Positions 46,760-58,648 of a stretch of DNA of 64,000 nucleotides are shown here, piece by piece. The stretch covers positions 496,001 through 560,000 of the forward strand of contig QNQO01000651.1 in assembly GCA_003290165.1 (NCBI GenBank), read 5' to 3'. The number at the start of each line of letters is the position of its first letter. Within the stretch, counting starts at the first letter, position 1. The notes beneath the pieces were generated by a model, which was not told the origin of the DNA, made no database searches, and worked only from the letters and a program-made list of their open reading frames with translations. Made by a program: the position numbers and the translations under genes. The stretch is from Berberis thunbergii. Taxonomy: Eukaryota; Streptophyta; Magnoliopsida; Ranunculales; Berberidaceae.

Positions 46760-48017
46760 ACTCCCATTGCTAGGGTCAATAAAATCAGCAGTTGCAACAT
46801 CAGATCTGATACGGAAGTTGGGATCGAACTTCCCAGCATGTTCCCGAGCAACTAAATTAGTTGAATCTTTGTCTAATGCATTGCTATTACTGTTGTCACT
46901 GTCATCATTGCACTCATTAAGCCTTTTCATAGTAGCATGTACATCGGCTTGCATCTTCTGATCATTTGAAGATGCAGGTTGTCCAGAAGCCAAAAGCCAC
47001 TCCGACCAGCCATCACGCTTTCGAACTCTGTCATCCTGAACTTCTACCGTACTAGAACTATGCATTGCATCCAAAATTAAAGAAATGTCTGAAGTCATTC
47101 GCTTCACTTTATTAAAGGCAGCAATGTTGGTTATTGGAACCCAGCCTTGGTCATCCATCAAAGAAATCAAGTGGCTGTCCTTTTGCAAATTCACATTACT
47201 GAAATAATACTCAATTTGCTTAACAATATTAGCCCTCAAAGGCAACGTCTCCGAGGCAGTTGCAGGAATCCAAGGATGTTGAGGATGTTGAATAACGCGA
47301 AGAGGAGGACCTCCTACTGCATTTGGATGATGAGACATAGGGGTAGGGCTAGAAAAACAAGGGCCCTCCATAAGCCCTGGACTAGGACCAAGATAGGGAG
47401 GGGGCCACACAAAAGGCCGTGGTCCACTGTGATGCATGCTAATATTGTCTCTCGGATTGAATGCTCGATGATGGCGCCATAATTTATGTAAACTACCAGC
47501 ATGTGCTTGTACAACTTGTCTCCGATTAGCAAAATTGGCAGCATATGCATTGGTTTCTCTCGGTGGAGGTTGAAAGCTTCTATTGTAAACCATAGCACCA
47601 ACATGACCAAGTGGTGCACCAAAAGTATGCACGGGGGTTCCATATGGAGATCTTAACATATGAGGATCGAAGTTTTCAGGATAATGTTGGTAAGCATATT
47701 CATGGACCGAAATGTGTGGAGTAGGTACAACTGGTTGAAAAACAGGCAGCATTGGTGGTAGGGGATAAGGTATGGTTACAGGAAAGGGCGGCACGCCAAA
47801 TGAAGGATGGTTAGACCTAATAATACCCGCTTTTGGATGATGGGGCGGTGGGTGTTTATGGTAAGGATTATGCCTACCAAACCCATCTGTTTTTTGTGGC
47901 ACGAATGGTCTCTGCACAGGATTGCGCCTTGGAGTGGTGGCCAATGTTGGTGGTGCTTTGGAAACAACAATATCAGAATTTTTGGGTCTAGCGTCATCAA
48001 GGGCTTTGCCAGAAATT
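46760..48017 (-). pseudogene. LARP1-like La-motif protein captured in the retrotransposon
   Basis: A long open frame (472 codons counted from 47944 to 46526) reads as plant La-related protein 1b/1c. The family-like start is ISGKALDDARPKNSD (about 48017), then a Pro/His-rich region (HNPYHKHPPPHHPKAG; FPVTIPYPLPPMLPVF), then the La motif at about residues 233-315 (LRANIVKQIEYYFSNVNLQ; LISLMDDQGWVPITNIAAF; VQDDRVRKRDGWSEW). LARP1 proteins bind mRNA and control stability and translation. No introns interrupt the frame, so capture was from a spliced transcript. The original N-terminus and the tail after about NFRIRSDVAT are missing; the last 50 codons are out-of-frame pol and LTR. A fragment peptide could be made if transcribed from the LTR. 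Confidence 0.85.
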
Positions 48018-48197
48018 GGAATAATTGGTCGATGTTGTTCCGGGTGAACGTATTGGTGTCAGGCGATATGGCTGGAGATTCCGTAATGTCTCTAGAATAG
48101 TGGCATTAGTGGTCTCAAGTGTATGAAGGCGGGAAGAGATCCCGGTAACTTGAGTAGTAAGCGCATTGACCTGCTCTTGTAATTCCGCAATCGTCAT
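47997..48197 (-). pseudogene. Gag-like N-terminal fragment
   Basis: 66 codons, starting MTIAELQEQVNALTTQVTGI, a short coiled coil like the N-terminus of gypsy gag proteins. It runs to the LARP junction and stops there (NFWQSP), out of frame with the LARP sequence. Confidence 0.55.
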
Positions 48198-48827
48198 TAA
48201 AAAGGGTTGTTGGGCGAATCTCGATGGTCCAAAATCCCGGTGTGAATAGCTTTATGGGTGCAAATCGCGGTTTTGCTACTATTGCTTCACTGAAATTCAG
48301 CAATAATTAATTTTTTTTTTTTTCGATTTCTGCTGCTACTTGTGAGGAAGGCGATTGCTGCTTCACTGACTATCTCTATGTGATGAAGGCGATGAAGAAG
48401 GTTTCGATGGAAGAGGATTGCGATGAAGGGACGGACTGCGATTGAAGATGGTGTCGAGGTTCCGAATAAGGGACGGACTGTGAGGAAGAAACAGACTGCG
48501 ATTGAAGATGAAGAAAGAGGAAGATGATGCGCGGAATCGAAGATGATGCTGATGATGCGCTGGATCGAAGAAGAAGAAGGAGTGACGCGACGGCGGTTGC
48601 TGCGAAGGTTGTGCTGTGACGAGGGCGGTGCGGATCTGTTGGTGACGGCGGCGAAGAGGAGCTGTGGCGAGGGCGGATCTGTTGGTGACGGCGGTTGCTG
48701 CGAAGGTGGAGCTGGTGCGAGGTAATTTTTTTTTTTTTTTTTTTTTTTGAATGAAGAAATGTGTGAGGGTGTTGATGAGGATGAAGAACGAAATAACAAG
48801 AAAAAAAATTTGGTCAGAATCGAGGAT
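48198..48827 (-). other. 5' internal leader of the retrotransposon
   Basis: Non-coding sequence between primer-binding site and gag, rich in GAA/GAT and GCGG motifs on the plus strand, with a poly(T) run at 48726-48748. Confidence 0.6.
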
Positions 48828-48839
48828 GCTCTGATACCA
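48828..48839 (-). other. Primer-binding site (initiator Met tRNA type)
   Basis: TGGTATCAGAGC on the minus strand, two bases inside the 5' LTR. Confidence 0.9.
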
Positions 48840-48841
48840 GA

Positions 48842-49137
48842 TAATAGAGACCTTGACCTTTTGATTGGAGATCAAACCACCTAGATCCTTTGATTGGGGA
48901 TCAACCACCAAATAAATTAAATAAAACTTGTATTGCTTACCTAAACTCTATTACATCATATGTATTTATAACTGAAAGCAAAATAATACTTCCTAATTGA
49001 ATTCAAACCTAATTCTAAAAATAATACTTCCTAATTGAATTCAACCTAATTCTAATCAAACAATAATTCCTAATTAAAAAATAGAGCTAAGACATTCTAA
49101 TCTCAAGTAACTACTAAATAGGATTGGTATCCTAACA
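48842..49137 (-). repeat. 5' LTR of the LARP-carrying retrotransposon
   Basis: 296 bp, nearly identical to 46236-46531. Confidence 0.9.
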
Positions 49138-49142
49138 GAGGG

Positions 49143-49330
49143 AGAGCTTCGTTTGGAGGAGAGGGAGGGGGAGACCTGTCGAGAGGAAGAAAATGGGGAG
49201 GGAGCTCTGTTCCCTCCTTCTTCTCCCAAAAAATTTCGATTTTTCCCAAATTTTTTTTTTTTTTTACCACATCACCTGCACGTGCTCGCCACCCTCCCTC
49301 GCCCATTTCCTCAAATGTATAATTACTCTA
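49143..49330 (-). repeat. Inverted repeat, right arm (outer part)
   Basis: Reverse match of about 40765-40970: GAGGAAATGGGCGAGGGAGG, the CACGTGCAGG string, and the CT-rich leader of the coiled-coil gene. Separated from the rest of the arm only by the retrotransposon and its duplication. Confidence 0.8.
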
Positions 49331-49788
49331 AAAAACAGGCATTGAATCAGAAATACAGAAATTTTTTCTTCGAATACAATGATGGCACATGGAAAACTGT
49401 ATCATTCGTGCACAAACAACACCGTTTGATTGCTGAAATCTCTTTGTTCTAACCAGAACCAACTCAGATGGTCCACACCCCACAGGTGCACTCCACATCC
49501 ACACAGTCGGTGTACAGTCTTACAATGTCAAACAATTTCCCCCCAAAACCCAAAAATCAACACTAATTAACCCCAAAGAATCTCACTAATTAATAAACAA
49601 CAAAAACCCATCATGTCGTTCATCCTCTTTGCTAGCTTTTCTACTAAAGCTAACACACCACTTTCCATCACAGTCAGATGGAGAGACAAGGAACCAAAAA
49701 GAAAGGAAAGAAATTGCATCCAACAAGTAATTGTAGTCTTGTAGGACTGACAACTCAGAGAGAGTAGAGAACAACAACCCATTTGAAA

Positions 49789-52700
49789 ATGAACATGGAA
49801 AGAGAAGAAAAAGGTGAGAGGGTAGGAGGAGGAGGAGCAGCAGAAAAGGAGGAATTTTTGGGATTAAAGTTGAGACATAATGGAGAGGTGTTGTTGGTAG
49901 GGAAAAGAGGGGGCCCTTGGACTCCAGTGTCCACATGGAAACTCTCTCCTGATGATCAAGAGGAGGCCTTTGAAATTAGTAAAGCTCACCACCTCGTTAC
50001 TTTACCTTCTGCAAGAAAGCTGTGTGCAAATCTCTGGGAGATTCAGCAACTCCATCAACAACATCAACTTCCACCTGGTAAAATGAGCAAAGGAGGTGCA
50101 AGGCATAGACAGTATAGAGAAAAGGGGATTCATGAGTTGCATACCCATTTGGCTGATCCTTCTATGAGTCCTCCTCATCACCAGGTGCTTTAAAGTTGAA
50201 ATTTTTTTGATCTTCAATACATGAAAATCTTCATTTTGGAGATTTTGGAATAATTTGATTAATGGGCATTCATTAATTTTTTCTTTCAAGAGGTTAATTT
50301 TTTTGGTGTTCCACTTACTTGTCTTTTGTTCTTGTTGGTTTGTGTATTATGCCCATGCATTCTTGTCTGGAATCTTTAGTTACTAGGTTAATTTTTTTTT
50401 TCTTTTTAGTCTTGTTTCATCATGAATTCCTTTGATGGTTTATAATTATTGGCTACTTTCCTAATTTGGGTTCTTTGAGTTGGTCAATTCTGAGTGTTTG
50501 TTAAGTTTCTTTGGGGCATGGTTACTATAAAACTCTAGATGTTTTACATAGTTTTTTCCATTGATAATTATAATCTGAAGTTCCCTAAGTTCTCCAAATC
50601 TATACTCTTGTTGAGAGCCTTTCTTATAAAGTGGGGCTGTTACTCTTGAGAAGAACATGCAGCTTATTCTGTTTATACAAATTGAGAGTGTATCTTGATT
50701 TGTTAGCTAGTTATTACTTGGTATAAAGCATAAGTCATGAAGTGTGGAAGCATAAATTTTAGATTCAATTTGAAGTTACTTGCCAGCTACTTCTGATTTG
50801 ATCCTAGCTGGTATGGTTCCATTGAGTTTAATGGTGGAGATTGTATTTATGATTCCACATGGGTACTTGTATGTTTTGGTCCTAAGGTGTTGTTGAAGAC
50901 ATCCCATCTACATTTTGATACCGCTGGATGGTTGGAACCATCAGGCATCCAATTAGAGATGTGTGTGGTCCTAAGGTGTGTTGGCGCTTGGCGGCCATGA
51001 AGCTGCCCATCAAGGACTATTTGTTTCCAATTAATTCCTTTGTTGGTATAGTTGAGCTGGTCATCCTGGGACTTGGATGTAGATAAGTTAGTTCCCCTTG
51101 AGGGGATCATAGAGTTTTCACCTTGCAAATCTGATCTAAATCTAGATCAACCACTTCAATGCAATGAAAGCTCCAAAGTTGAAATGATTAATTTTTTAAT
51201 CAGTTTCAATACCATTGAATCATGCCACTGATCAAAAATTTTAGGAGCAACATAAATGTGATAGAATCAATCTATTTATTTCATGACTGAGGTTGTGTTA
51301 TGCTGGGTTATTTATGCGGCGATTAATCAGTGTAAATTAGGGGTAGACCGATCCGAACTAGGTATTTGGCGGTGACCAATTAATCGGTGAAAAATCAGTG
51401 AGTCATCAATTAATTGGTGAGTCACCAAAAAATCGGTGAGAAATCGAGATTGTTCTATTGGGTGGTGGTGGTTGTTGCTCTATGATGTGGATGTTTTGGA
51501 TATAATTACATAATTTGCTCTATAATATGACTTTTGTTGCTCTATAATACTTGTCTTATTAAAATTTATTGTCAAGATATGTTATTTATATATTATAATT
51601 TACGTTAGCGAAGGTATAAAATGTATACTTTGAAAAAGTAGATCGATTAAATCCGATTAATCTTAAATTGGTCCTGGATCGCGAAGGGCACGTTATCCGG
51701 GTTTTAGTTCATCTACGTGCCTCAATCCTTTTACAGTTCATTTTTTTTTTAAATTGAAAATGCTTGTTGCTTGGTTCCTGTGTTCGTGTTTGGGTGTTTC
51801 CCTACACGACTACCTCATTGTTAGGATGTGTTTCTAGCATTCAGCCAATCTGAACCCAATTCCTTTTGCTGGCGTGACTAATATTTTTCTTATCTGTAAT
51901 ACCAGCCGGCAAGTGCAAGCAGTTTGCGGAGGCATGTTGCTGCTTCGCTCATGCAGCATCATCAATCTATTGAACGGAATGTTCGTGCTCTACAACCTGT
52001 ATCTCCTGCAAGTTATGGAAGTTCGATGGAGGTAAACACCCCATTTTACTTTTTTCGAATTGTATTTTTCATTACTCATACTAATAGTTTAACCAAAGAA
52101 GAACTCTGTACTTGTTCATAATTTTTTGACTAGATTGGAATTCTTCATCCAAACTCAAACCTGATTTTACTTGGATAAGTTTGAAACACATTTAACTGGG
52201 TTTGGGAAAATTTGGAATCAATTTGGATCAACAGTTCAAAGTCTGGGACCACATAAGATGCAACTGTTATTTACACTCGTAAGTGTATTATGAGAAAAAT
52301 AAGACATACTCTGAGAAACGCCGGGTCTGCAATTTGGAGTTAATACTGGGAGCTCCAGTGTTTCTTTAAGAAATGAAACTTGACCAATATCAAATAGTTG
52401 TCAACATATAACTTTTTTCAGACAATCATATTTTCTGCAAATGGTGTACTTTATATTTGACTGCAAATCGAAATTTAAATTGTTTCATTGGGGAGGATAA
52501 TGGACTACTAGTAGGGGTGGATAATCCACCCTTTAGACAAATGTTCTCAATGTAAGTTCTAAATAAACTCCCATCACTTTATATTTGCATTTGAATCAAC
52601 CTAAGTTATATTTTGTAGGAGAAAACCATTTTCATTGTGATACTCATAATAATACATTGTATCTATTGTCTAATAGCATCTTCTTCATGTTGGTATTTAT

Positions 52701-52819
52701 ATCAATTGCTAACATGAGCCAACACTGAGATTATACTCATTAGACATTCTTAACATTGGTGCTTATGGTATTGAGTATTGACACCCCCTTGTCAGTCGCC
52801 TTAAAACAAACCATTCATA

Positions 52820-52867
<48 letters not shown>

Positions 52868-54508
52868 TAATATTTTTAACCATTTGACTCATTTGCAATT
52901 TATATGTTGTGAGAAAACTCACAAGTCAAGGGAAAACTCCCCTTCAATAATATCTGTCTGAATTACTAAATTTTTTTGCAGATGACAGCTTATAACCCTC
53001 CGATCACTCCGACTAGCTCATTGGATTTTAAGGAAAGGCACGGACAGTCAAGCTATAGCCTTAAAACTTCGACAGAGTTACTGAAAGTTTTAAATAGGAT
53101 ATGGAGCCTGGAAGAACAACATACTTCCAATATATCATTAGTGAAAGCAATGAAGATGGAACTAGATCATGCAAGGGCTCGAATCAAAGAACTGTTACGA
53201 GAGCAGGAAGCAGACCGCAATGAAATCGATGATCTAATGAAGCAAGTCGCGGAGGACAAGCTTGTTAGGAAGAGCAAGGAGCAGGAACGCATCAAAGCTG
53301 CAGTTCAGTCCGTGAGAGACGAGCTAGAAGATGAAAGGAAATTGAGAAAGAGGTCAGAGAGCCTGCATCGGAAGCTAGCTCGAGAACTTTCCGATGTAAA
53401 ATCTGCCTTCGCCAAGTCTATGAAAGAGCTTGAAAGAGAGAGGAAAGCAAGAACTCTGTTGGAAGAGCTGTGTGATGAATTCGCAAGGGAAATAGGTGAC
53501 TACGAACAAGAAGTGAGGACACTGAGACACAAGTCAGAGAAAGATCATGGGAATAGGGATGATCATGATCGGCTTATAGTCCACATTTCTGAAGCTTGGC
53601 TTGATGAGCGAATGCAGATGAAACATGCAGAAGCTCGATCGGATATCACTGAAAAGAACACAATAGTGGACAAGCTATGTTTTGAAATCGAGTCTTTCCT
53701 TCAAGCTAAACGGCCGGCTAGCTCTAAGAATAATGGTCCCTCACTTGTGAAAGATGCCAAGAAAAATTTGCGTCGTCATTCTGTTGAGTCGGTTCACTTG
53801 CATGAAGCTAGCGCATCCCAAGATGTGGGTAATGAAGATGATTCTGCAGGGAGTGATTCTTATTGTTTTGAAATAAACAGGAATATGGGAGAAAAGACAG
53901 GTAATAACTCTAAACTACAAGAGGAAGCTGAAGAAGATCATTTTGAAGAAACGAGGAAACCCGCTCCTTTGAAGAAAAAGCTTGGCACTCGTGATAGGAT
54001 CAAGGGTCATAATAAGTCAAGCTCACAAATAGAGCTGGAAGAGCAGATGGCTTGGGCCATGTCGTCCAATGGAAACAAGAACCAATACTTGGAAGAGCAA
54101 GAAATAAACCCAGTTGAAATAAGCATTTCCCGTAAATCTGAACAATGCGAGGCAACTGAAGAGGCAAGCCACAATAAGAAAGGAAAGACGGATGGAATCC
54201 ATGGATCAAACTCAAACCATGTGATTGATAGTTTGATACGTAGTCGACTGTTGTTGGCAGATGGTGGTGGGAGGGTTCACCCAGAAAATAATGGCAGAGA
54301 AGATTCATGTGGCGAATCTACATGGAGAGGCCATGCAAGTCCTGTACAACAATGGGTGTCAAGATTCACAACCCCAGATCTCGAAATATCTGAATCTTCT
54401 ATGAAATTAACACGAGGAATGAAGGAGAATACTTTGAAAGCAAAGTTGATAGAAGCAAGGTTAGAGGGTCAGCATTCTCGCATAAAATCTTCCAAGGGAT
54501 TGTCTTAA
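49789..54508 (+). CDS. At5g41620-like coiled-coil protein
   Basis: Three exons, 49789-50184, 51906-52031 and 52982-54508, with GT-AG introns of 1721 and 950 bp, all in phase 0; 682 aa. Family landmarks: LVGKRGGPWTPVSTWKL near residue 36, SARKLCANLWEIQ (about 72-84), PASASSLRRHVAASLMQHHQ at the start of exon 2, VSPASYGSSME at its end, then STELLKVLNRIWSLEEQH followed by a long charged coiled coil (about residues 215-390) and LEELCDEFAREIGDYEQEV. The C-terminus holds EEQMAWAMSS and ends KSSKGLS. Members are annotated as intracellular transport USO1-like or unknown; the cellular role is not settled. The ATG at 49789 is the first in frame after a stop-free leader. The gene looks intact. Exon 1 starts about 460 bp from the inverted repeat. 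Confidence 0.92.
52820..52867 (+). repeat. (ATT)n microsatellite
   Basis: About 15 perfect trinucleotide units in the second intron of the At5g41620-like gene; likely polymorphic. Confidence 0.95.
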
Positions 54509-55271
54509 GTTAACCCTCTTATCATGGTTCCATGAATAGTTGCCACCAAGGTACTTTTCTTTAGCTTGTGTTTTCTATTTGCTGTATGTTTTCTGTAATT
54601 TGGGGGTTAACATCTGTACATGAGAAGTGCATTTAACAGAAACCATTACACGGATTACACTGAAATCTTTCCTGGGAGAGAAGATTTTGGAACTTATGTT
54701 GCCTTCTTTCCACTTGTATATCTTCAACTAGTTAAGATGTTGGTTGTCAACTGTTTTTATGCTTTCCAAAGTTTCTATTGGCTTAAAATTGTTTCATGGA
54801 TGAAATACAAAACTTGCAACAAACTACAAAAGTGTATGATTAGCTTCATCTTCGAGTCTCAAATACTTGATCATAAGTCGTAACTTTTGTGTGTGATTAT
54901 CGTTTCTTGTAATTTGTGCTTGTGTATCCTAACAATCTAGTGGAATTCAGTGTAGTGCTCTGGGTGTTGTATCAGGTTACTCTCTATGATAGTTAAGTGT
55001 TAAAGTTCACAAGGTACAATGTTTCACAGATGGTGAGTGTAACATTAGACATATATTTTCCTAACTGTATGAGACTAAACGTCAATAGACTACACGTCAG
55101 TGATCATGAAAATTTCATCATCAGGAGACGTTTGTATTGCTTTGGGTAAAATAGAAGGCAGAAAGATTAGAATCTAAAGTACAATAGTGGAGTAAAAGTT
55201 ATGCAAAGATTATAAATTGGGACTTGTGAGTACGCAAAGATCATAAATTGGGACTTGTGAGTGATTATAGT
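54509..55271. other. 3' flank and intergenic
   Basis: Downstream region of the coiled-coil gene. A 31-bp tandem duplication lies at 55203-55264 (GCAAAGATTATAAATTGGGA unit, twice). A stretch at about 54918-54970 resembles 57565-57615. Confidence 0.6.
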
Positions 55272-57219
55272 TTAGCGACCCACATCCAGACTTGTAGTTA
55301 CCTTTTGGGGGTTGCTCAAACTTGTTGGAGGTAGGCTCAAATTCCTCGGTAATGCAGGTGTATAACATGAAGGGAATGGCATTTTTGGTGGAAGTTCTGG
55401 TCCCTTCATCTCACACAAAAGAACCTGAATAGCTTGTCTTATATTGTGATCAGGGCGAGCACACCACAATCAATGATCATCAAACACTCCACTTGACCCA
55501 TGTCGAATTTCTTAGCTAGATTTTCATCAACAACGTCTACTAGCTTTTCCTTTCCATAGAGGTCCCAAACCAATCCTACCAACCCGTTGGACAATCGTCG
55601 TTCATGGCAGCTGTTGACTGTCTCCATCAAACAATCTCCAATACCACCACTTCAATTAAAGCTGAACACGTCTGATTCTTTGCTAGCCTTTCCTGTGCTA
55701 ATGTACTCTGGTGCCAAGTAGCCTATGTCCGAGCTAGTCCCATTGTTTGTGGGTCTAGGTCATGGTTCGTCAGCCAAGCAAGCCCAAAATCACCAAGCTT
55801 CACGTTAAAACCTGAATCCAACATAACGTTACTTGACTTACTGTCTTGGTGGATAACACATTGTTTCCATTCTTCATGAAGGGGTAGTACAAACCAGAAA
55901 CCAAACTAAGAACAATCTTGTGCCTGATAAGCCAAGTGAGGGGACTCTGTGTGCCAAAAGAGATGAGTATCCAAACTCCTGTAAGGCATGTATTCGTAAA
56001 CAAAGTAGAAATTCGCCGCCTTCATGACACCAACCAATCAGTTGCATCAACTTCCTGTGCCTCAGTCGACTAATAGTCTTCACCTCTGTTATGTGCTTTT
56101 TTTTTCCCTTGTCTGGAGGTTCTAGATATCTTCTTGACTGCAACAATCAGGTCTAAGTCAGCCATGTAACCTCTGTAAACTCCTCTGAATCCCTCTTGCC
56201 TTAACTTCTGTTCATCTATGAAGTTGTTGGTTGCTGTGACTAGTTCATCGCACACAAACTTCTTCGATCAAGATCCATGTTCGAAATCCCATGTTATGCC
56301 TTGACAAAGCATTATGCTTTTTCTTTGAGCTCTCTGTCTTCTCCTAGAATCACCCATGCAATGCTAGCTCCAATTATCAAAACAGCTGCTGAGACTAGCA
56401 AGCCTGACACCAACTTAAATCTTTCTTTCCTTGGTTCTGTGTCTCCTTTATATCGAGCGTTGAGTTAAACTCCCATGATTTAAGAGAATGCGTTCTGGAC
56501 TAGAACCAGTAGTTGCTGAGAATCCCTCTGTTATCCACTGGTAAAATGCGACTCGCGTCAATGATGTATGAAAGGAGACTTATTACTCTCTTGGAAATTG
56601 GGATTAGGTACTTAGGTTCACAAGTCCAGTAGACGCTCAGTTTCTTATTAGTGGCATTATAAGTAATCCAAACATTCACAGTATGCCCACCGTGTGAGAT
56701 AGCATTCCAGTTGGTCCATTTCAGCGAAGAAAGGGAAAACTAACATGTTTTCCCGGAGAATCCCAGTTAGTAGAATAAGTGTCGAACTCAACGAAGACAG
56801 TCTTATTTGTAAAGTCTGAATCAAATGTTGTTGCGTTAAACAGACCTAGATATCCACCTTAGAGTTGGGTGGGATTGGAAAGCCCACGGGGGCAAGAAAG
56901 AAGGCTAGCGCCGAATATATCAATAACAAAGGTAAAATGAGTGGTGAAATCTGATAGAATTCCACTGGCCGAATCCCAAAGTCTCACCCGCATTGCATAG
57001 GTAGCTCGGCCAACAGTATAGGTGTGATACACTTTGTGAATTCAATAGCTCCTATAGTAATGACAGCATGGCCCTCGTAAAAAAATATTGGTGGATGGAG
57101 AATCAAAACTTGTGTATGTTGAAGTAAACTGAGTTTGTAAATGGAAGAAGCAAAAAAGAACACTAGGAAGGCATTGAAGTCTGACAATGAAGTTGTGAAC
57201 TGTTGAATGATATTTTCAT
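55272..57219 (-). pseudogene. L-type lectin receptor kinase (LecRK) pseudogene
   Basis: Minus strand, no introns, as usual for LecRKs. Order: possible ATG at 57219 and hydrophobic signal segment (FLVFFFASSIYKLSLLQ), legume-lectin domain (FFYEGHAVITIGAIEFTK; PVGFPIPP; NKTVFVEFDTYSTNWDSPGK), membrane segment (about 56390-56330), then kinase: [69 protein letters not shown] and HNIRQAIQVL, ending SLDVGR at 55272. Intact members sit in the plasma membrane and signal in defence or development. The glycine loop reads RQEGFRG, there are frameshifts around 55500, 55880, 56010, 56100 and 56880, and the catalytic HRD region is disrupted. Not functional. Confidence 0.88.
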
Positions 57220-58488
57220 GGTTTCTAAGTAGATATATAGATGTTAGAAGATAGATAGAAATGCTATATGAGAAGCTTAACTAAGCTTCTGATAATACAT
57301 TATGAGATAGTAGATCTGGTAGCTGAAGTTGATTTCGTAGTGGTTAACTTTCAATTCAAAATGATTTGCACAACTTGTCATCATGTCTGACAAATAAGAA
57401 GGCTCTCTGATATTAATGTTCATGTGTGAATTGAAAAGGCATTGCATATATTTATCACATTTGATGAGCGTAAATTTGATACATCAAATAATAAACATTA
57501 TGTTGTAAAAAAAAAACTCTCAAATTCTTTGTTATTGGCGGTTTGTAGTTTTTGCTTGTGTTTGTGCATTTGTATCCTGATTATCTAGTGAAGTTCAGTG
57601 TGGCAATGTGGGTGGTGCTGCTGGCGATGTTCACACACAATCAGTGAGTGAGCAGGAGATGCTCAAAACTACAGTTGTATAGCGGCAGTCCATATTGATA
57701 GCATTTCTGAAGTGTGCTACTCTGGATGTCTGCAGCGAAGCTGAAACCAAATCCAGTGCTGTGGGTTTTGATTGTTGTTTTCATTGCAGTCAAAACTAGG
57801 AGAATGCACAAGGTTTAGTTGCCATTTGATGAAGTAAGAACACCAACTGAAATGTAATGAAATTAGTCATGCTAGCCCGACGAATGGTATGGTGTGTACT
57901 GAGATTGAATTATGCGTCTCTATCCCTTTGTAATTAACCACAGTATGGGTGCCTGCAGCGCCCAGTTTAGACTGGTAGACTATGAAGTCTTGCCATGGCT
58001 CGACAAGCTTCATCTGCTCTACTAAGTACGTTCCCAGCTACTACCACCTCCATTATACTGCATCCACAACTATTCAATCATACATGCACGCTAGCTATCA
58101 ACAAATATTATACCATTATGATTTCACAAATTCCCGAATGAAATATCAAAATAGCAAGTATCCAAACTGAAAGTACATGTTTTTTTTATCACATCAACGA
58201 GATCCTAAAACTTTGAAACAAAATAAAAATAATTTGTAGAGAAAATAGGGGAAACTGATGTGCATTGCTAAAAATAATAATAATTAAAAATAAAAATTAT
58301 TTTGTGAACCTCTTTTTTTTTGGGAATAAACAAATGGGCTTTTAGACTTCTCTACAAGCCCAATCCAACATGAACGACTGGTAGTCTCTGTTTCAACGTC
58401 GGTTGTTTAGGAGAAAAGCAAAGAGAGAGAGCAAATCCCCCTTTCAATTCTTCTTCTTCTTCTTCTTCTTCTTCGAGCGTCGTCGTCA
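57220..58488. other. Intergenic, nothing recognised
   Basis: AT-rich, no coding region. A (CTT)n run at about 58447-58474 lies just upstream of the next ATG and is likely its leader. The stretch near 57565-57615 echoes 54918-54970. Confidence 0.5.
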
Positions 58489-58648
58489 ATGGCAGCTTCA
58501 ATTCGGTGGATTCTTCAACTCCACAAGAACGTCCCAAAAGCTGCTCGTTTTTACTCAGAAGGATTGATTTCATGGTGAATGTGTGCACTCTTCGATGGGC
58601 CGAACTCCAATCAGGCCCTCTCAAACTCGCTCTTATGCAATCCAACAG
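58489..58648 (+). pseudogene. First exon of a VOC/glyoxalase-like gene with a frameshift
   Basis: ATG at 58489 gives MAASIRWILQLHKNVPKAAR and FYSEG, the first strand and helix of a vicinal-oxygen-chelate domain. One base is missing at about 58563-58568, where GLDFMV would be expected. After that the next frame continues with VNVCTLRWAELQSGPLKLAL, MQSN and a GTATCT donor at 58649. As written, translation stops after 27 residues. No further exons are seen before or after the MITE at 58970. Either the gene is dead and truncated, or the base is an assembly error and the other exons lie far away. Confidence 0.7.

Larger units (their letters stand above)
46236..49137 (-). mobile_element. Gypsy-type LTR retrotransposon that captured a LARP1-like cDNA
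   Basis: The element has paired 296-bp LTRs, a 5-bp target duplication GAGGG (46231-46235 and 49138-49142), an initiator-Met primer-binding site, a gag-like start (48197-47997) and the very end of pol (about 46725-46536; EEATWEDYEPF, FRLEDKPC). Everything between gag start and pol end is replaced by an intronless LARP1-type sequence. It is non-autonomous and needs enzymes from a relative. The LTRs are nearly identical, so the insertion is young. It interrupts the right arm of the inverted repeat. Confidence 0.88.

Noticed and set aside
46526..47944. An intact host LARP gene
   Set aside because: It is enclosed by paired LTRs with a target duplication, lacks introns and the native N-terminus, and its end runs out of frame into pol.
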